Made by a program: the position numbers and the translations under genes. A stretch of DNA of 64,000 bases from Methylobacterium sp. WSM2598. Its GTDB lineage: Bacteria; Pseudomonadota; Alphaproteobacteria; Rhizobiales; Beijerinckiaceae. How positions within the stretch are numbered: position 1 is the stretch's first letter; each line of letters starts with the position of its first letter. The DNA lies in assembly GCF_000379105.1 (NCBI RefSeq), contig NZ_KB900609.1, positions 4,075,557 to 4,139,556 on the forward strand, written 5' to 3'. This document shows positions 1-10,000 of this stretch, piece after piece. Below the pieces are notes generated by a model that was not told the origin of the DNA, ran no database searches, and worked only from the letters and a program-made list of their open reading frames with translations.

Positions 1-1018
1 CGTCCCGGGCCGTCGGGATCAGGCGAAGGTGAAGTTCTCGGCCGAGAGGCTCGAGGCCTGCACGTTCTGGAGCGTCAGCGTGTTGCCGGCCGAGGCGGTG
101 ATCACCGCGTCCGCCCCCACCTGCTGCGTCGCCGCCTGCACGGCCGCGAAGGAGCCGAACAGGCCGGGGCCGAACGCGATCACGTCCCGCTCCGCCCCGC
201 CCGTCACGAAGTCGCGCACCACGTCCCGCCCCTCGCCGCTCGCGTACTGGACCGTGTCCGGACCGGCCCCGCCGAACAGCACGTCGTCGCCCGCCCCGCC
301 GCTCAGCGTGTCGGATCCCGCCTCGCCCACGAGCCAGTCGGCCCCGTCGCCGCCGCGCAGCCCGTCATTGCCCGCGCCGCCCACCAGCACGTCGTTCCCG
401 GCCTCGCCGTCGAGCCAGTCATTGCCCTCGCCGCCGCGCAGCACGTCGTCGCCCTCGCCGCCGACCAGCGCGTCGTCCCCGGCCTGGCCCTCGAGCCAAT
501 CCGCGCCGGCGCCGCCGAACAGCGAGTCGTTCCCCTCGCCGCCGATCAGCAGGTCGTCGCCACCCTCGCCGGCGAGCCAGTCGTTCCCGACGCCGCCGAA
601 CAGCGAGTCGCTCCCCTCGCCGCCGACCAGCGCGTCGTCCCCGGCCTCGCCGGCGAGCCAGTCGGCCCCGTCGCCGCCGAACAGCGAGTCGGTGCCCTCG
701 CCGCCGACCAGGACGTCGTCCCCGGCCTCGCCGACCAGCCAGTCATTCCCGGCCCCGCCGAACAGCGAGTCGCTCCCCTCGCCGCCGACCAGCGCGTCGT
801 CCCCGGCCTGACCGGCCATCCAGTCCGCGCCCTCGTTGCCGAACAGGGTGTCGGCCCCGTCGCCGCCGTCGAGCGTGTCGGCGCCGGCGCCGCCGTAGAG
901 CTGGTCCTTCCCGGCCCCGCCCCAGAGCCCGTCCGCGCCGTCATTGCCGCACAGGAGGTCGGCGCCGTCGCCGCCGTCGAGGGAATCGTCCCCGTCGCCG
1001 CCGATGAGCTGGTCGTCG
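1..1018. repeat. Long direct repeat, copy 1 (RTX C-terminal region)
   Basis: This stretch matches 5987-7004 at a constant offset of 5,986 bases. The encoded residues agree throughout and the first divergence I see is T versus C at 1019/7005. It covers the last ~333 codons of the first RTX gene plus 18 bases of 3' flank. The copy may extend left beyond the window start. The flank holds one arm (CCCGGGCCGTC, 4-14) of the hairpin that follows the second copy. Recent duplication or gene conversion is the simplest reading. Confidence 0.93.
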
Positions 1019-4000
1019 TCCTGCTCGCCGAGCAGCACGTCGTGGCCCGCATCCCCGGTGAGGACGTCGTTGCCCAGCCCGCCGTAGAGGCTGTCGCGGC
1101 CCTCGCCGCCGGAGAGCTGGTCGTCGCCCTCATCGCCGAACACGTAATCGTCGCCGGCCTCGCCGCTCACGCTGTCATTCCCGGCGCCGCCCGACGCGAA
1201 GTCGTTGCCCTCGCCGGCGCCCACGACGTCGTCGCCCTGCTCGCCGAAGACGAGGTCGCTGCCGGCCGAGCCGAAGACCCGGTCGGCGCCGGCGCCGCCG
1301 GAGACGCGGTCGTTGTCCTCGCCGCCGTCGACGACGTCGTCGCCCTCGTCGCCGAAGACGAGGTCGTCGCCGGCCTCGCCGCTCACGCTGTCGTTCCCGG
1401 ACCGACCCGACGCGAAGTCGTTGCCTGCCCCGCCCAGGATCGTGTCCTCGCCCGCCCCGCCGGTCAGCGTGTCACCCGCCGCGGTGCCGGTGAGCAGGCG
1501 TCCCACGACCGGGATGGCCAAGCGCGCCAGCAGCGGGTCGTGATCGCTGGTCTGGTCGAAGAAGTCCGCGTTGATGTGCACGGGCTCGAACTGCACACCG
1601 GCCGCGAGCGCGTCCGTCACCAGCACGTGGTCGAGGGTCTCGGAATTGCCCTCGAAGACGTAGTCGTAGCGCTGGCCCTCCGGCAGCGTGTCCTGCAGGT
1701 CGGAGAGCACGGCGGTGCCGCCGCGGGTGAAGGTGACGCCGGTTCCGGCCCGCGTGTAGCCGGCGAGCGTCGCCTCGCCCTTCAGCACGCTGAGCGGCTC
1801 CTCGAAGCCGAAATCGTTGAGGTCGCCCGCCACCAGGACCCGCGCCCGCGGGCTGGCGGCCAGGATCCCGTCCACGAAGCTGTTGACCGCCTGGGCCTGG
1901 GCGGCCCGCGCCAGCTGACCCGCGTCGAAGGGCGGCTGCTCGGAGCCGAACAGCGCGCCGCTGCCGCCCTTCGAGGTGAAGTGGTTGCTCACCACCGTGA
2001 CGGTCTCGTCGTTGAAGACGAAATCCGCGGCGAGCGGCAGCCGCGACGCGTAGAAGGGATTGTCGGGGTTGGTCTGCTGGTCGGCGGAAGGGCCCGCGGT
2101 GATCGAGCTGCCATCGGGCGCGATGCTGCGCACCGCGTTCGGTGCGAGGCTCACCCGGTCGGTCCGGTACAGGAAGGCCGTGCGGATGTTGCCGCCCGGC
2201 TCGCCGCCGTTGGTGTCGTCGCCGATATACGGGTTGTCGATGAAGGCGTAGTCCGGCCCGCCCGCCGCCCGGATCGCCTCGACGACGAGCCGGAGCGTGC
2301 GCCCCGCCGAGGTGACGGTCGAGGCGGTGTTGCCCGGCCCGTCATCGTCCTGCACCTCCTGCAGGGCGATCACGTCGGGCGTGTTGAGCCTGCCCAGCAC
2401 CTCGGAGGCGATGGCGGCGAAGCGGGCCGCCCCGTCCGTCGGGTCGAGATTCTCGGCATTGTAGCTCGCCACCAGCAGGTGATCCGCGTCGCCCGCCAGC
2501 CTGCCGCCGGTCTTCACCCGCGGGCTCGGCGCCGTCACGGTGACGGGGCTCGTCGCCACGACCTCGTAACTGCCGAAGCTGTAAGTCACGATGCCGGTGA
2601 CGTCGCCGAGCCGCGCCCCCGTATTCACCTTCGGCAGGGTGACGCCGAGACCGGGATCGAGGCGGATCCGCTCGGGGTTGAAGTCGCCGCCCCGGCTGTT
2701 GGCCGCGCCGAGGACCGACTCGCCGCCGCGGATCAGCAGGTTGCCGTCCGGGTTGAGGCCGGTGGCGCCCGCGCCCCCGTCCGCCACCGCGAAGATCTCG
2801 CCGAAGGCGTTGGTCGGGCCGGTGGCGAGGGGGGCCGCCACGGTGGCGCGCATGCCCTCCAGGCTCTCCCAGAAGGCGCTGCCCGCCGCGAGGTCCTCGG
2901 TCGGCGGCGCGAGCCCGCCCGGGCCGCCGATCCGCACGGCCTCCGGCAGGGCGTTGCCGCTGGAGCGGACCGTCACCGTGACCGAGCCGGCGATCTCGGT
3001 GACCGGGAGCGCGCCGCGCGCCGCCCGCGCGGGGACGAATTCCCGGACCTCGCCGCTGACCTCGACGGCGTCGCCGACCGCCGCAGGCGGCTGGCCGCCC
3101 GTGAAGACGAAGATCCCGTCCGAGGTGGCGGCGTCGCCGTCGCCGGTCGGATCCTGCAGGTAGAAGCCGTTGCCGGCGACCGCGGTGACGATGCCCGAGG
3201 TGGTGACCGTCCGGCCGGCCAGCGGCGAGGCGTCGCCGCTGGCCTGGATCCGGGAGATCGCGGTCTGCGGCGGGGCGAGCTGGTAGACGGTCGTGGTGTT
3301 GCCGACCTCGTTGGCGGTCACGAGCAGGGCCTGACCGGTCGGGCTGTCGGCGGCCGCGATGAAGGTCAGCACTTCGGGCCCCGCGTCCGTGCGGCCCGCG
3401 GCGGGCGGCTGGTAGGCCACGAAGGCCGCCTCGGCCGGCACCGTGACGTCGTAGACCATCACGCCCCCGACCCGCTCCAGCCCCACGAAGGCGTAGGTGC
3501 GGCCCGCGACCGTGCCGATCGTCACGCCCTCGGGCTCCGGACCCTTGTCGTCCGAGCGGTCGTCGACCTGCCCGTTGCCCTGGTTCTGGTTGAAGAGGGC
3601 GGGGAAGTCCCGCGCGATGATCTTCTCGAATTCGCCGCCGGTCTCGCGGACCTTGGTGATGGTGCCGTCCGCCTCCTGGCGGAAGATCGAGAGGCCGCGC
3701 CCGCCGAACGTGTAGATCCGGTCGAGGTCGCCGTCCCCGTCGGTATCGCCGTCGATGGTCGAGACGTTGAGGCGGCCGAGTTCGGACTTCTGCTTCAGGG
3801 TCGCGGTATCGGGAAAGGCGGTCGGGTCGAGGCTGCGCGTCGCGAGGCGCGCCACGTCGCTGTCGTCGCTGCGCGCGTCGCCCTCGTTGGCGGTGACGAC
3901 GTAGACCCGGCCGTCCGGCGCCGTGAAGGTCGCGATCGCGTCCGGCATCGGCAGGCCGAACACGGGCTCGCTGCGGATGCGGATCGCGGCCGGGGTCGGC

Positions 4001-5487
4001 GCGCCGTCGTCGGAGGCGTCGAGTTCGTTGCCGGGCAGGGACCGGTCGATGGCGCCGAGCGGCTTCAGGGCCTTCAGCACCGGCGCGGCGCCGGCGATGT
4101 CGAAGACCGCGACGGTGTTGGCCTCCTGAAGGGTGACGTAGGCGGTGGTGCCGCTGATCGCCGTGTATTCGGGCTCGATATCCGCGACGGCGCCCGCGCC
4201 CGGGGGCAGGCGCATTCCCGCGGCGCGCAGGGCCGCCTCCTGGCCGGCGAGGCTGGCGAAATCGTAGGTCGCCACGGAGGCGCCGGCGAGGCCGGCCGAG
4301 AGGTCGACGAGCGAGACCGAGCCGCTCGGATTGACCGCCGTGCCGGCGACCGTCGCCCGCTCGCCCTCATTGGCGACCACGAGCTTCGTGCCGTCCTGAT
4401 TGAAGCTGAGCTGGTCGGGCTGGTTGCCGACCGTGAGCGGCGCGCGCAGGGCGGCGAGGCTGCGCGCGTCGAAGAACGCGACGGCGCCGTTCTGGCGCGG
4501 ATCGGCGTTCTGGTAGCCGACCGCCACGACGCCGTTCCTCACCGCGACGGTGTTGGCCGTGCCGAAGCCGGGCAGGTCGCCGAGCGCGATGCTGCCGGTG
4601 CGGGTGAGCGCCCCGTCCGCGCCGATCCGCGTCACGTCGATCCGCCCGTCGCGGGCGTTGAGCGTGAAGAGCTGCGCGGTCGCGGGATCGAAGGAGACGA
4701 CCTCCGCGCCGCCCTCGACGCCGTTGGTGCCGGAGGCCTCGATCGCGCCGAGCCGGGTCACGACCTGGCTGCCGGTCCCGACCGGGGCGTCGGCGGCGCC
4801 CGCCAGCGAGGGAGCCGGGTCCAGGAGCGTCGGCGCCGCCGGCACCGGGCCCGCGGCTTGGCTCGTCACCGCGATATCGTCGACCCCGACCCACTCGTCG
4901 CTGCCGGCGGCGTTCGCCGTGATGATGCGGACCTGGAGCCCGGCCTGGCCGTCGGCGGCCGCCGGCAGCACCGCCCGCACGCGGATATCCGGGCCGGAAC
5001 TGCCCGGCCCCGCGGTGGCATCCGCCACGAAGGCGGCCGGCACGTTGGTCCAGGCGCCCGCCGGTCCGATCCGGTACTGCAGCGCCACCGCCTGGACGGC
5101 GTTGTCCGCCCCGTCCTCCAGGTCCCGCAGGCGGTAGGACACGGTCACGTCGCGGCGGCCGGTCGCGTCGAGGAACAGGACGAGGTTCGGGGCGTCCGCG
5201 GCGCCCGAGCCCTGCAGCGCGACCGCCGGGTCGGCGAGGGCGAATTCGGCGACGCCGCCGGCGGTGAGGCCGTTCGGGTTGGTCCGGTTGGCGTTGACGT
5301 CGGCCGTGACGGCGCCGTCGCCCGTGAGCGCCTGCGGGTCGGCCCCGACCACGCTCGTGATGTCGTCGCCGCGATAGCCCACGATGCTCGGCACCCCGGA
5401 CCAGTCGTCGTCGGCGGTGATCAGGCCGGGATCGTTCCAGGTCTGTGCGAAGTCGCCGTTGGCGAGCACGTGCGGGACCGCGGTCAT
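19..5487 (-). CDS. Giant RTX extracellular nuclease (choice-of-anchor I, EEP nuclease, calcium-binding repeats)
   Basis: This 1,822-aa protein is a predicted secreted DNase/phosphodiesterase. From the N-terminus it has a beta-rich domain (about 1-215), a choice-of-anchor I beta-propeller-like region (about 240-740) with NEG/ANEGD signatures, and an OB-like nuclease-associated domain (about 745-830). An endonuclease/exonuclease/phosphatase domain follows (about 1000-1325) with SYNAENLDP, ALQEVQ, GDLND and SDHDP catalytic motifs. About 40 glycine/aspartate-rich RTX nonapeptides (GGxGxDxLx) run from 1330 to 1745, then an ~80-residue tail ending in small and hydrophobic residues. There is no signal peptide, which fits type I secretion through the C-terminal signal. 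No T1SS genes are in the window. The ATG start has a GGAG about 6 bases upstream. The family resembles ExeM/NucH-type extracellular nucleases. The RTX part is shared with the next gene. Confidence 0.9.
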   Translation of the reverse strand: MTAVPHVLANGDFAQTWNDPGLITADDDWSGVPSIVGYRGDDITSVVGADPQALTGDGAVTADVNANRTNPNGLTAGGVAEFALADPAVALQGSGAADAPNLVLFLDATGRRDVTVSYRLRDLEDGADNAVQAVALQYRIGPAGAWTNVPAAFVADATAGPGSSGPDIRVRAVLPAAADGQAGLQVRIITANAAGSDEWVGVDDIAVTSQAAGPVPAAPTLLDPAPSLAGAADAPVGTGSQVVTRLGAIEASGTNGVEGGAEVVSFDPATAQLFTLNARDGRIDVTRIGADGALTRTGSIALGDLPGFGTANTVAVRNGVVAVGYQNADPRQNGAVAFFDARSLAALRAPLTVGNQPDQLSFNQDGTKLVVANEGERATVAGTAVNPSGSVSLVDLSAGLAGASVATYDFASLAGQEAALRAAGMRLPPGAGAVADIEPEYTAISGTTAYVTLQEANTVAVFDIAGAAPVLKALKPLGAIDRSLPGNELDASDDGAPTPAAIRIRSEPVFGLPMPDAIATFTAPDGRVYVVTANEGDARSDDSDVARLATRSLDPTAFPDTATLKQKSELGRLNVSTIDGDTDGDGDLDRIYTFGGRGLSIFRQEADGTITKVRETGGEFEKIIARDFPALFNQNQGNGQVDDRSDDKGPEPEGVTIGTVAGRTYAFVGLERVGGVMVYDVTVPAEAAFVAYQPPAAGRTDAGPEVLTFIAAADSPTGQALLVTANEVGNTTTVYQLAPPQTAISRIQASGDASPLAGRTVTTSGIVTAVAGNGFYLQDPTGDGDAATSDGIFVFTGGQPPAAVGDAVEVSGEVREFVPARAARGALPVTEIAGSVTVTVRSSGNALPEAVRIGGPGGLAPPTEDLAAGSAFWESLEGMRATVAAPLATGPTNAFGEIFAVADGGAGATGLNPDGNLLIRGGESVLGAANSRGGDFNPERIRLDPGLGVTLPKVNTGARLGDVTGIVTYSFGSYEVVATSPVTVTAPSPRVKTGGRLAGDADHLLVASYNAENLDPTDGAARFAAIASEVLGRLNTPDVIALQEVQDDDGPGNTASTVTSAGRTLRLVVEAIRAAGGPDYAFIDNPYIGDDTNGGEPGGNIRTAFLYRTDRVSLAPNAVRSIAPDGSSITAGPSADQQTNPDNPFYASRLPLAADFVFNDETVTVVSNHFTSKGGSGALFGSEQPPFDAGQLARAAQAQAVNSFVDGILAASPRARVLVAGDLNDFGFEEPLSVLKGEATLAGYTRAGTGVTFTRGGTAVLSDLQDTLPEGQRYDYVFEGNSETLDHVLVTDALAAGVQFEPVHINADFFDQTSDHDPLLARLAIPVVGRLLTGTAAGDTLTGGAGEDTILGGAGNDFASGRSGNDSVSGEAGDDLVFGDEGDDVVDGGEDNDRVSGGAGADRVFGSAGSDLVFGEQGDDVVGAGEGNDFASGGAGNDSVSGEAGDDYVFGDEGDDQLSGGEGRDSLYGGLGNDVLTGDAGHDVLLGEQDDDQLIGGDGDDSLDGGDGADLLCGNDGADGLWGGAGKDQLYGGAGADTLDGGDGADTLFGNEGADWMAGQAGDDALVGGEGSDSLFGGAGNDWLVGEAGDDVLVGGEGTDSLFGGDGADWLAGEAGDDALVGGEGSDSLFGGVGNDWLAGEGGDDLLIGGEGNDSLFGGAGADWLEGQAGDDALVGGEGDDVLRGGEGNDWLDGEAGNDVLVGGAGNDGLRGGDGADWLVGEAGSDTLSGGAGDDVLFGGAGPDTVQYASGEGRDVVRDFVTGGAERDVIAFGPGLFGSFAAVQAATQQVGADAVITASAGNTLTLQNVQASSLSAENFTFA

Positions 5488-5820
5488 CAGTCGCTCCGGG
5501 AGGCGTGGCGCGAACGGGCCGGCCCCCGCTGTCGCGCGGGCGTGTCGTTGCCGGGCCGCCGCGGCGGGAGCGATAGCGTCGCTCTGCGACAGCGCGATGA
5601 AGAACGCGTCCCCCGCGGTCCAAACCGATCTCGGCGAGCCACAACCCGCCGGTCACCGGAAAGCAGATCCGCCAACGCCGGTGAGGCACATCTGCGGAGA
5701 TCGACGCCGAATTCTTCCGGTCATTGCCCCATCCTCCGACGGGGAAACGTTTCGCGCGGCGATTGCGCCGGGCGCGGCGCGACATCGGACCGCCGACGAG
5801 GGCACGCCCGAGACCGACGC

Positions 5821-5856
5821 GGTCCGGCAATCGGCCCCGGGGCCGATTGCCGGACC
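5821..5856. repeat. Perfect 36-bp palindrome
   Basis: The half-site GGTCCGGCAATCGGCCCC is followed at once by its exact reverse complement, with no spacer. As RNA it would form an 18-bp stem whose tip must open. It sits 149 bases past the stop codon of the downstream-transcribed RTX gene and 334 bases before the start of the other. A terminator, a protein-binding site or a remnant of a palindromic element are all possible. There is no T-tract on either side. Confidence 0.75.
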
Positions 5857-5968
5857 TTGCGCGGCGCAGCGGGCGCCGCCTCGTCCCAACGGTCGGGTGT
5901 CATGACCGTTGGGTGCGTTCTCGCAGTTTCGCCGAGCCATCGGCTCGCGCCGACGATGCGAGAGGGTC

Positions 5969-6000
5969 GACGGCCCGGGGCGTCGGCGTCCCGGGCCGTC
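5969..6000 (-). terminator. Hairpin after the second RTX gene
   Basis: The 11-bp arms GACGGCCCGGG and CCCGGGCCGTC enclose a 10-base loop and begin 5 bases beyond the stop codon of the minus-strand RTX gene. The strong GC stem fits a terminator or 3'-end stabiliser, although there is no clear U-run. The right arm is inside the long direct repeat and is present after the other RTX gene at positions 4-14, so that gene probably has a similar hairpin just outside the window. Confidence 0.55.
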
Positions 6001-7004
6001 GGGATCAGGCGAAGGTGAAGTTCTCGGCCGAGAGGCTCGAGGCCTGCACGTTCTGGAGCGTCAGCGTGTTGCCGGCCGAGGCGGTGATCACCGCGTCCGC
6101 CCCCACCTGCTGCGTCGCCGCCTGCACGGCCGCGAAGGAGCCGAACAGGCCGGGGCCGAACGCGATCACGTCCCGCTCCGCCCCGCCCGTCACGAAGTCG
6201 CGCACCACGTCCCGCCCCTCGCCGCTCGCGTACTGGACCGTGTCCGGACCGGCCCCGCCGAACAGCACGTCGTCGCCCGCCCCGCCGCTCAGCGTGTCGG
6301 ATCCCGCCTCGCCCACGAGCCAGTCGGCCCCGTCGCCGCCGCGCAGCCCGTCATTGCCCGCGCCGCCCACCAGCACGTCGTTCCCGGCCTCGCCGTCGAG
6401 CCAGTCATTGCCCTCGCCGCCGCGCAGCACGTCGTCGCCCTCGCCGCCGACCAGCGCGTCGTCCCCGGCCTGGCCCTCGAGCCAATCCGCGCCGGCGCCG
6501 CCGAACAGCGAGTCGTTCCCCTCGCCGCCGATCAGCAGGTCGTCGCCACCCTCGCCGGCGAGCCAGTCGTTCCCGACGCCGCCGAACAGCGAGTCGCTCC
6601 CCTCGCCGCCGACCAGCGCGTCGTCCCCGGCCTCGCCGGCGAGCCAGTCGGCCCCGTCGCCGCCGAACAGCGAGTCGGTGCCCTCGCCGCCGACCAGGAC
6701 GTCGTCCCCGGCCTCGCCGACCAGCCAGTCATTCCCGGCCCCGCCGAACAGCGAGTCGCTCCCCTCGCCGCCGACCAGCGCGTCGTCCCCGGCCTGACCG
6801 GCCATCCAGTCCGCGCCCTCGTTGCCGAACAGGGTGTCGGCCCCGTCGCCGCCGTCGAGCGTGTCGGCGCCGGCGCCGCCGTAGAGCTGGTCCTTCCCGG
6901 CCCCGCCCCAGAGCCCGTCCGCGCCGTCATTGCCGCACAGGAGGTCGGCGCCGTCGCCGCCGTCGAGGGAATCGTCCCCGTCGCCGCCGATGAGCTGGTC
7001 GTCG
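5987..7004. repeat. Long direct repeat, copy 2 (RTX C-terminal region)
   Basis: This is the second copy of the ~1,018-bp repeat at 1-1018. It encodes the same final ~333 residues of the metallophosphoesterase RTX protein and the same 18 bases past the stop codon. Divergence starts abruptly at 7005. Upstream of that point the two RTX arrays are only related in general pattern (for example EQDDDQ versus EQGDDQ). Confidence 0.93.
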
Positions 7005-10000
7005 CCCTGCTCGCCCGCCAGCACGTCGTTGCCCGCCAGCCCGCTCAGGGTGTCATTGCCGCCGCCGCCCATGATCGAGTCCGCCCCGGCGCCGCCCGTG
7101 AGCGCGTCGTCGCCGGCGCCGCCGACCAGGGTCTTGCCGACCGGAGCCTCGCCGGTGCCCAGGGCGACCGCGCGGACGTTGTCGTAGGTGACGCCGCCCC
7201 CGCCGTGCCAGTTGTAGAGCGCGAAGGTGCCCTTCTCGGTGTCGTGGATCGCCACCGGCTGCGTGAAGAGGGCAGTGCCGTCGAGCCAGACCTGCAGCTT
7301 GCCGTCGACGATGTCGGCGCGCAGGTGGTTCGGGCCGGCCGCGTCGTAGCGGATCGGTCCCTGCCACAGGGTCTGCTCGATGCCGTTCTTCAGGCTGAAC
7401 AGCTGCGCCAGACCGGTCGTGTCGTCGAGTTCGATCTTGTAGTAGTTCTTGTCGTCCTGGTAGTGCAGGAGCAGGCCGACCCCGCCGCGCGCAGCGGTGA
7501 AATCGGTCTCGACGCTGTAATCCTTCCACTCCGAGGCGCCCGGGCCGTCGTAGACGGCGTAGGTGCCCTTGCGCAGGGCGTGCACCCCGTCGCCGAGCGG
7601 ACTCCAGTTGAGCTTCCACTGCGCGCTCGGCGCCGTGTCGCCGCTGCCGCCGAGTTCGCGGCTGTAGCGGTCGGACGCCTGCCGGAGGACGCCGTCGGAG
7701 ACCGACCACGCCGCCGCCTTGCCGATCTCGCCCTCGTCCACGAAGCGGAAGTTCCGCGCGCCGGCGGAGAAATCCTCGTCGAGGAGGAGATCCCGGGCCG
7801 CGACCACCTCGACCCGGACCGTGTCGCTCGTCCGCCCGGACGGGCCGTCGAGGTCGAGGCGCAGGAGATGCGCGCCGGTCCCCAGGGCGAGGCGGGCGTC
7901 GAGGTCGCTCGCCAGGACCTTGCCGTTCTCGCTCCACTGCGCGCGGGCGCCGTCCGCGACCCCGAAGCTGGTGCGGCCCGACAGGTCGACGGCGGCGACG
8001 GCGTCGCCGTCCCGGTCGATGACGCGCTGGGCCTTGCCGGCATCCGCGACGAGCACGCCCTTCTCGACGAAGACGTCGTCGAAGACCACCCCGCGCTGCC
8101 CCTCCGTGAAGAGGCCGACGGTGCCGCCGGCGAGCGGCGCGCTCGCATCCGCGACCGCGCCGCCGAACAGCGCCTCGCCGTCCAGGGTGGCGAGCAGCTT
8201 CCCGCCCTCGACGGCCAGTGCGACCCGGAAGGGCCGGTCGTAGGGGCTCGGACCGCTCTCGCGGGCGAGCACCGTCTCCACCCCGGCGCTTCGCTTGACC
8301 AGGAGGCGCTGGTTCTTCGCGTTGTCGAAGGTCACCGCGTAGTAGGTGTTGGGGTCCTTGCAGTAGGCGACGAGGCCGAGCGCCTTGTCGTCCTCGGCCT
8401 TCAGGGTGGCCGAGACCGTGTAGCCCGACCAATCCTGGCTGCCCTCCCCGGTCCAGGTCATGATCCCGGAGGCGTCTTTGGAGGCCCGCAGCGCGCCCTC
8501 GGGAGGAGCGATGCCGGGGACGGATTGGCGGCGCGAGGCGACCGAGCCGGCAACCTGCCAGCGCTCGCTCGGCGCCGCCCAGCCCTCGGCTTTCCCGTCG
8601 TTGAAATCCTCCTGCAGCAGGGTCCGGGCGTCGACAACCGCGACGGTCGCCTGGTCCAGGCTGGTCGTGCCGTTCGCCCCGGTGGCGCGCAGGGTCAGGC
8701 GGTGCACGCCGGCACCGAGCTCGACATTCGCCACCGCCCCGGCGGCGATCACCTCGCCATCCGCGTTCAGCCAGTCGCTGCGCGCGATCTGGTGCTGCGG
8801 ATCGGTCGACCCGCTCCCGTCGAGGCGGACGCTCGCCCGCGTCGCCGGGCCGGCCGAGACGGTCTGGTCGGCCCCCGCATGGGCGACGAACTGCACCTTC
8901 GGCGCGCTCAGATCGGTATTCGCGAGGGTCTCCTGCTGCTCGCGGAACGCTCCCGTGAGCTGCGGGCCGCCCGCATTGCTGGCGATCGTCTGCGACATGC
9001 TGCCGTGACCGATCGTCGGCGCGAAGGTGCCGTCCGTGAAGTCGAACTGCACCGCGTTCACGCCGGCGAGCGGCGCGCGCAGCGGGCCCGCGGCGCTCGG
9101 GCCGCCGAGCGCCGCCACCTCGTCGCCGCTCAGCGCCTTCTCGATGAAGGCGAAGGAGGAGAGCGAGGCCGCGATCGTCTCGCTGCTGTCGTCGGCGAAG
9201 ATCAGGAAGCCGGAGGCGCCGATGTCGTAGGGCGAGCCGACGGTCTGGGTGGCCTGCAGCACGCCGTCGACGTATTTGCCCATCGTGTAGCCGGCACCCG
9301 CCCGCTCCACCGTGATCGCGAGGCGGGTCCACTTGTCGAGGGGCACGCGGCCCTCGTCATGGCCGCCCGTGCCGATCAGCGCGTACCCGTCGCGGAAGTT
9401 GAGCCAGAGGTCCCCGTCCGTGAGGTTGTCGAGATCGCCCTGGAACAGCGAGGACAGGTGGCCCTCGGCCGGCAGCTTGAGATCGTAGATCAGCGTGTAG
9501 GCGCCGAAGGTGCTGCCGCCGTCGGAGGGCGCGAAGCCCGGCGTGACCTTGAGGCCGTTGAGGGGATTGAAGCGCGGCACGGCGATGACGCCGCTCGGCC
9601 CGTCCCCGACAATGTCCCGGCCGAAGGTCACGGGCTGGATCGCGCCGCCGCCCGGGGCGGGCGCGCCGCCCTTGCCGTCGCGCGAGGGCTCGGGATCACC
9701 CCGCGAGCCGGTGAGATACTCGTCGAAGGCCGACAGGTAGGTCTCGGTGTCGACCCGGTTGTTGTCCGGATCGATGGTGATCAGGCGGAGCGCGCCATTG
9801 CCGCCGTTGCCGCCCCGGGCCGGGTTGCCGTTCCCGGTGATCTCCGTCGAGACGCCGTCCTGATAGTTCACGAGCATCTGGTAGACGGGCTGCCCGGCGT
9901 CATTGTAGCTGACGATGGTCTCGGCGCCGTCGCCGAACACGTGGCCCGAGAACACGAAGCTGATGTTGGTGTGCTTGGACACCAGCTTCTGCCACATGTC

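Larger units (their letters stand above)
5488..6004. other. Intergenic region between the two RTX genes
   Basis: No gene is supported in these 517 bases. The region separates two genes transcribed leftwards, so it should hold the 3' end of the metallophosphoesterase RTX transcript and the promoter of the nuclease RTX gene. It contains a short GAAACGTTTC palindrome near 5743, a perfect 36-bp palindrome at 5821-5856 and a terminator-like hairpin at 5969-6000. I could not identify a convincing -35/-10 pair by eye. Confidence 0.6.

Noticed and set aside
1..1018. CRISPR-like periodicity in the RTX region
   Set aside because: The short regular period is the 27/54-base coding pattern of RTX nonapeptides. 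There are no spacers and no cas genes.
1042..6018. 1,658-aa open frame on the plus strand opposite the nuclease RTX gene
   Set aside because: It is an antisense shadow. It is rich in Arg/Gly/Ala/Val with no domain, while the minus strand carries clear catalytic and RTX motifs. High GC keeps many frames open.
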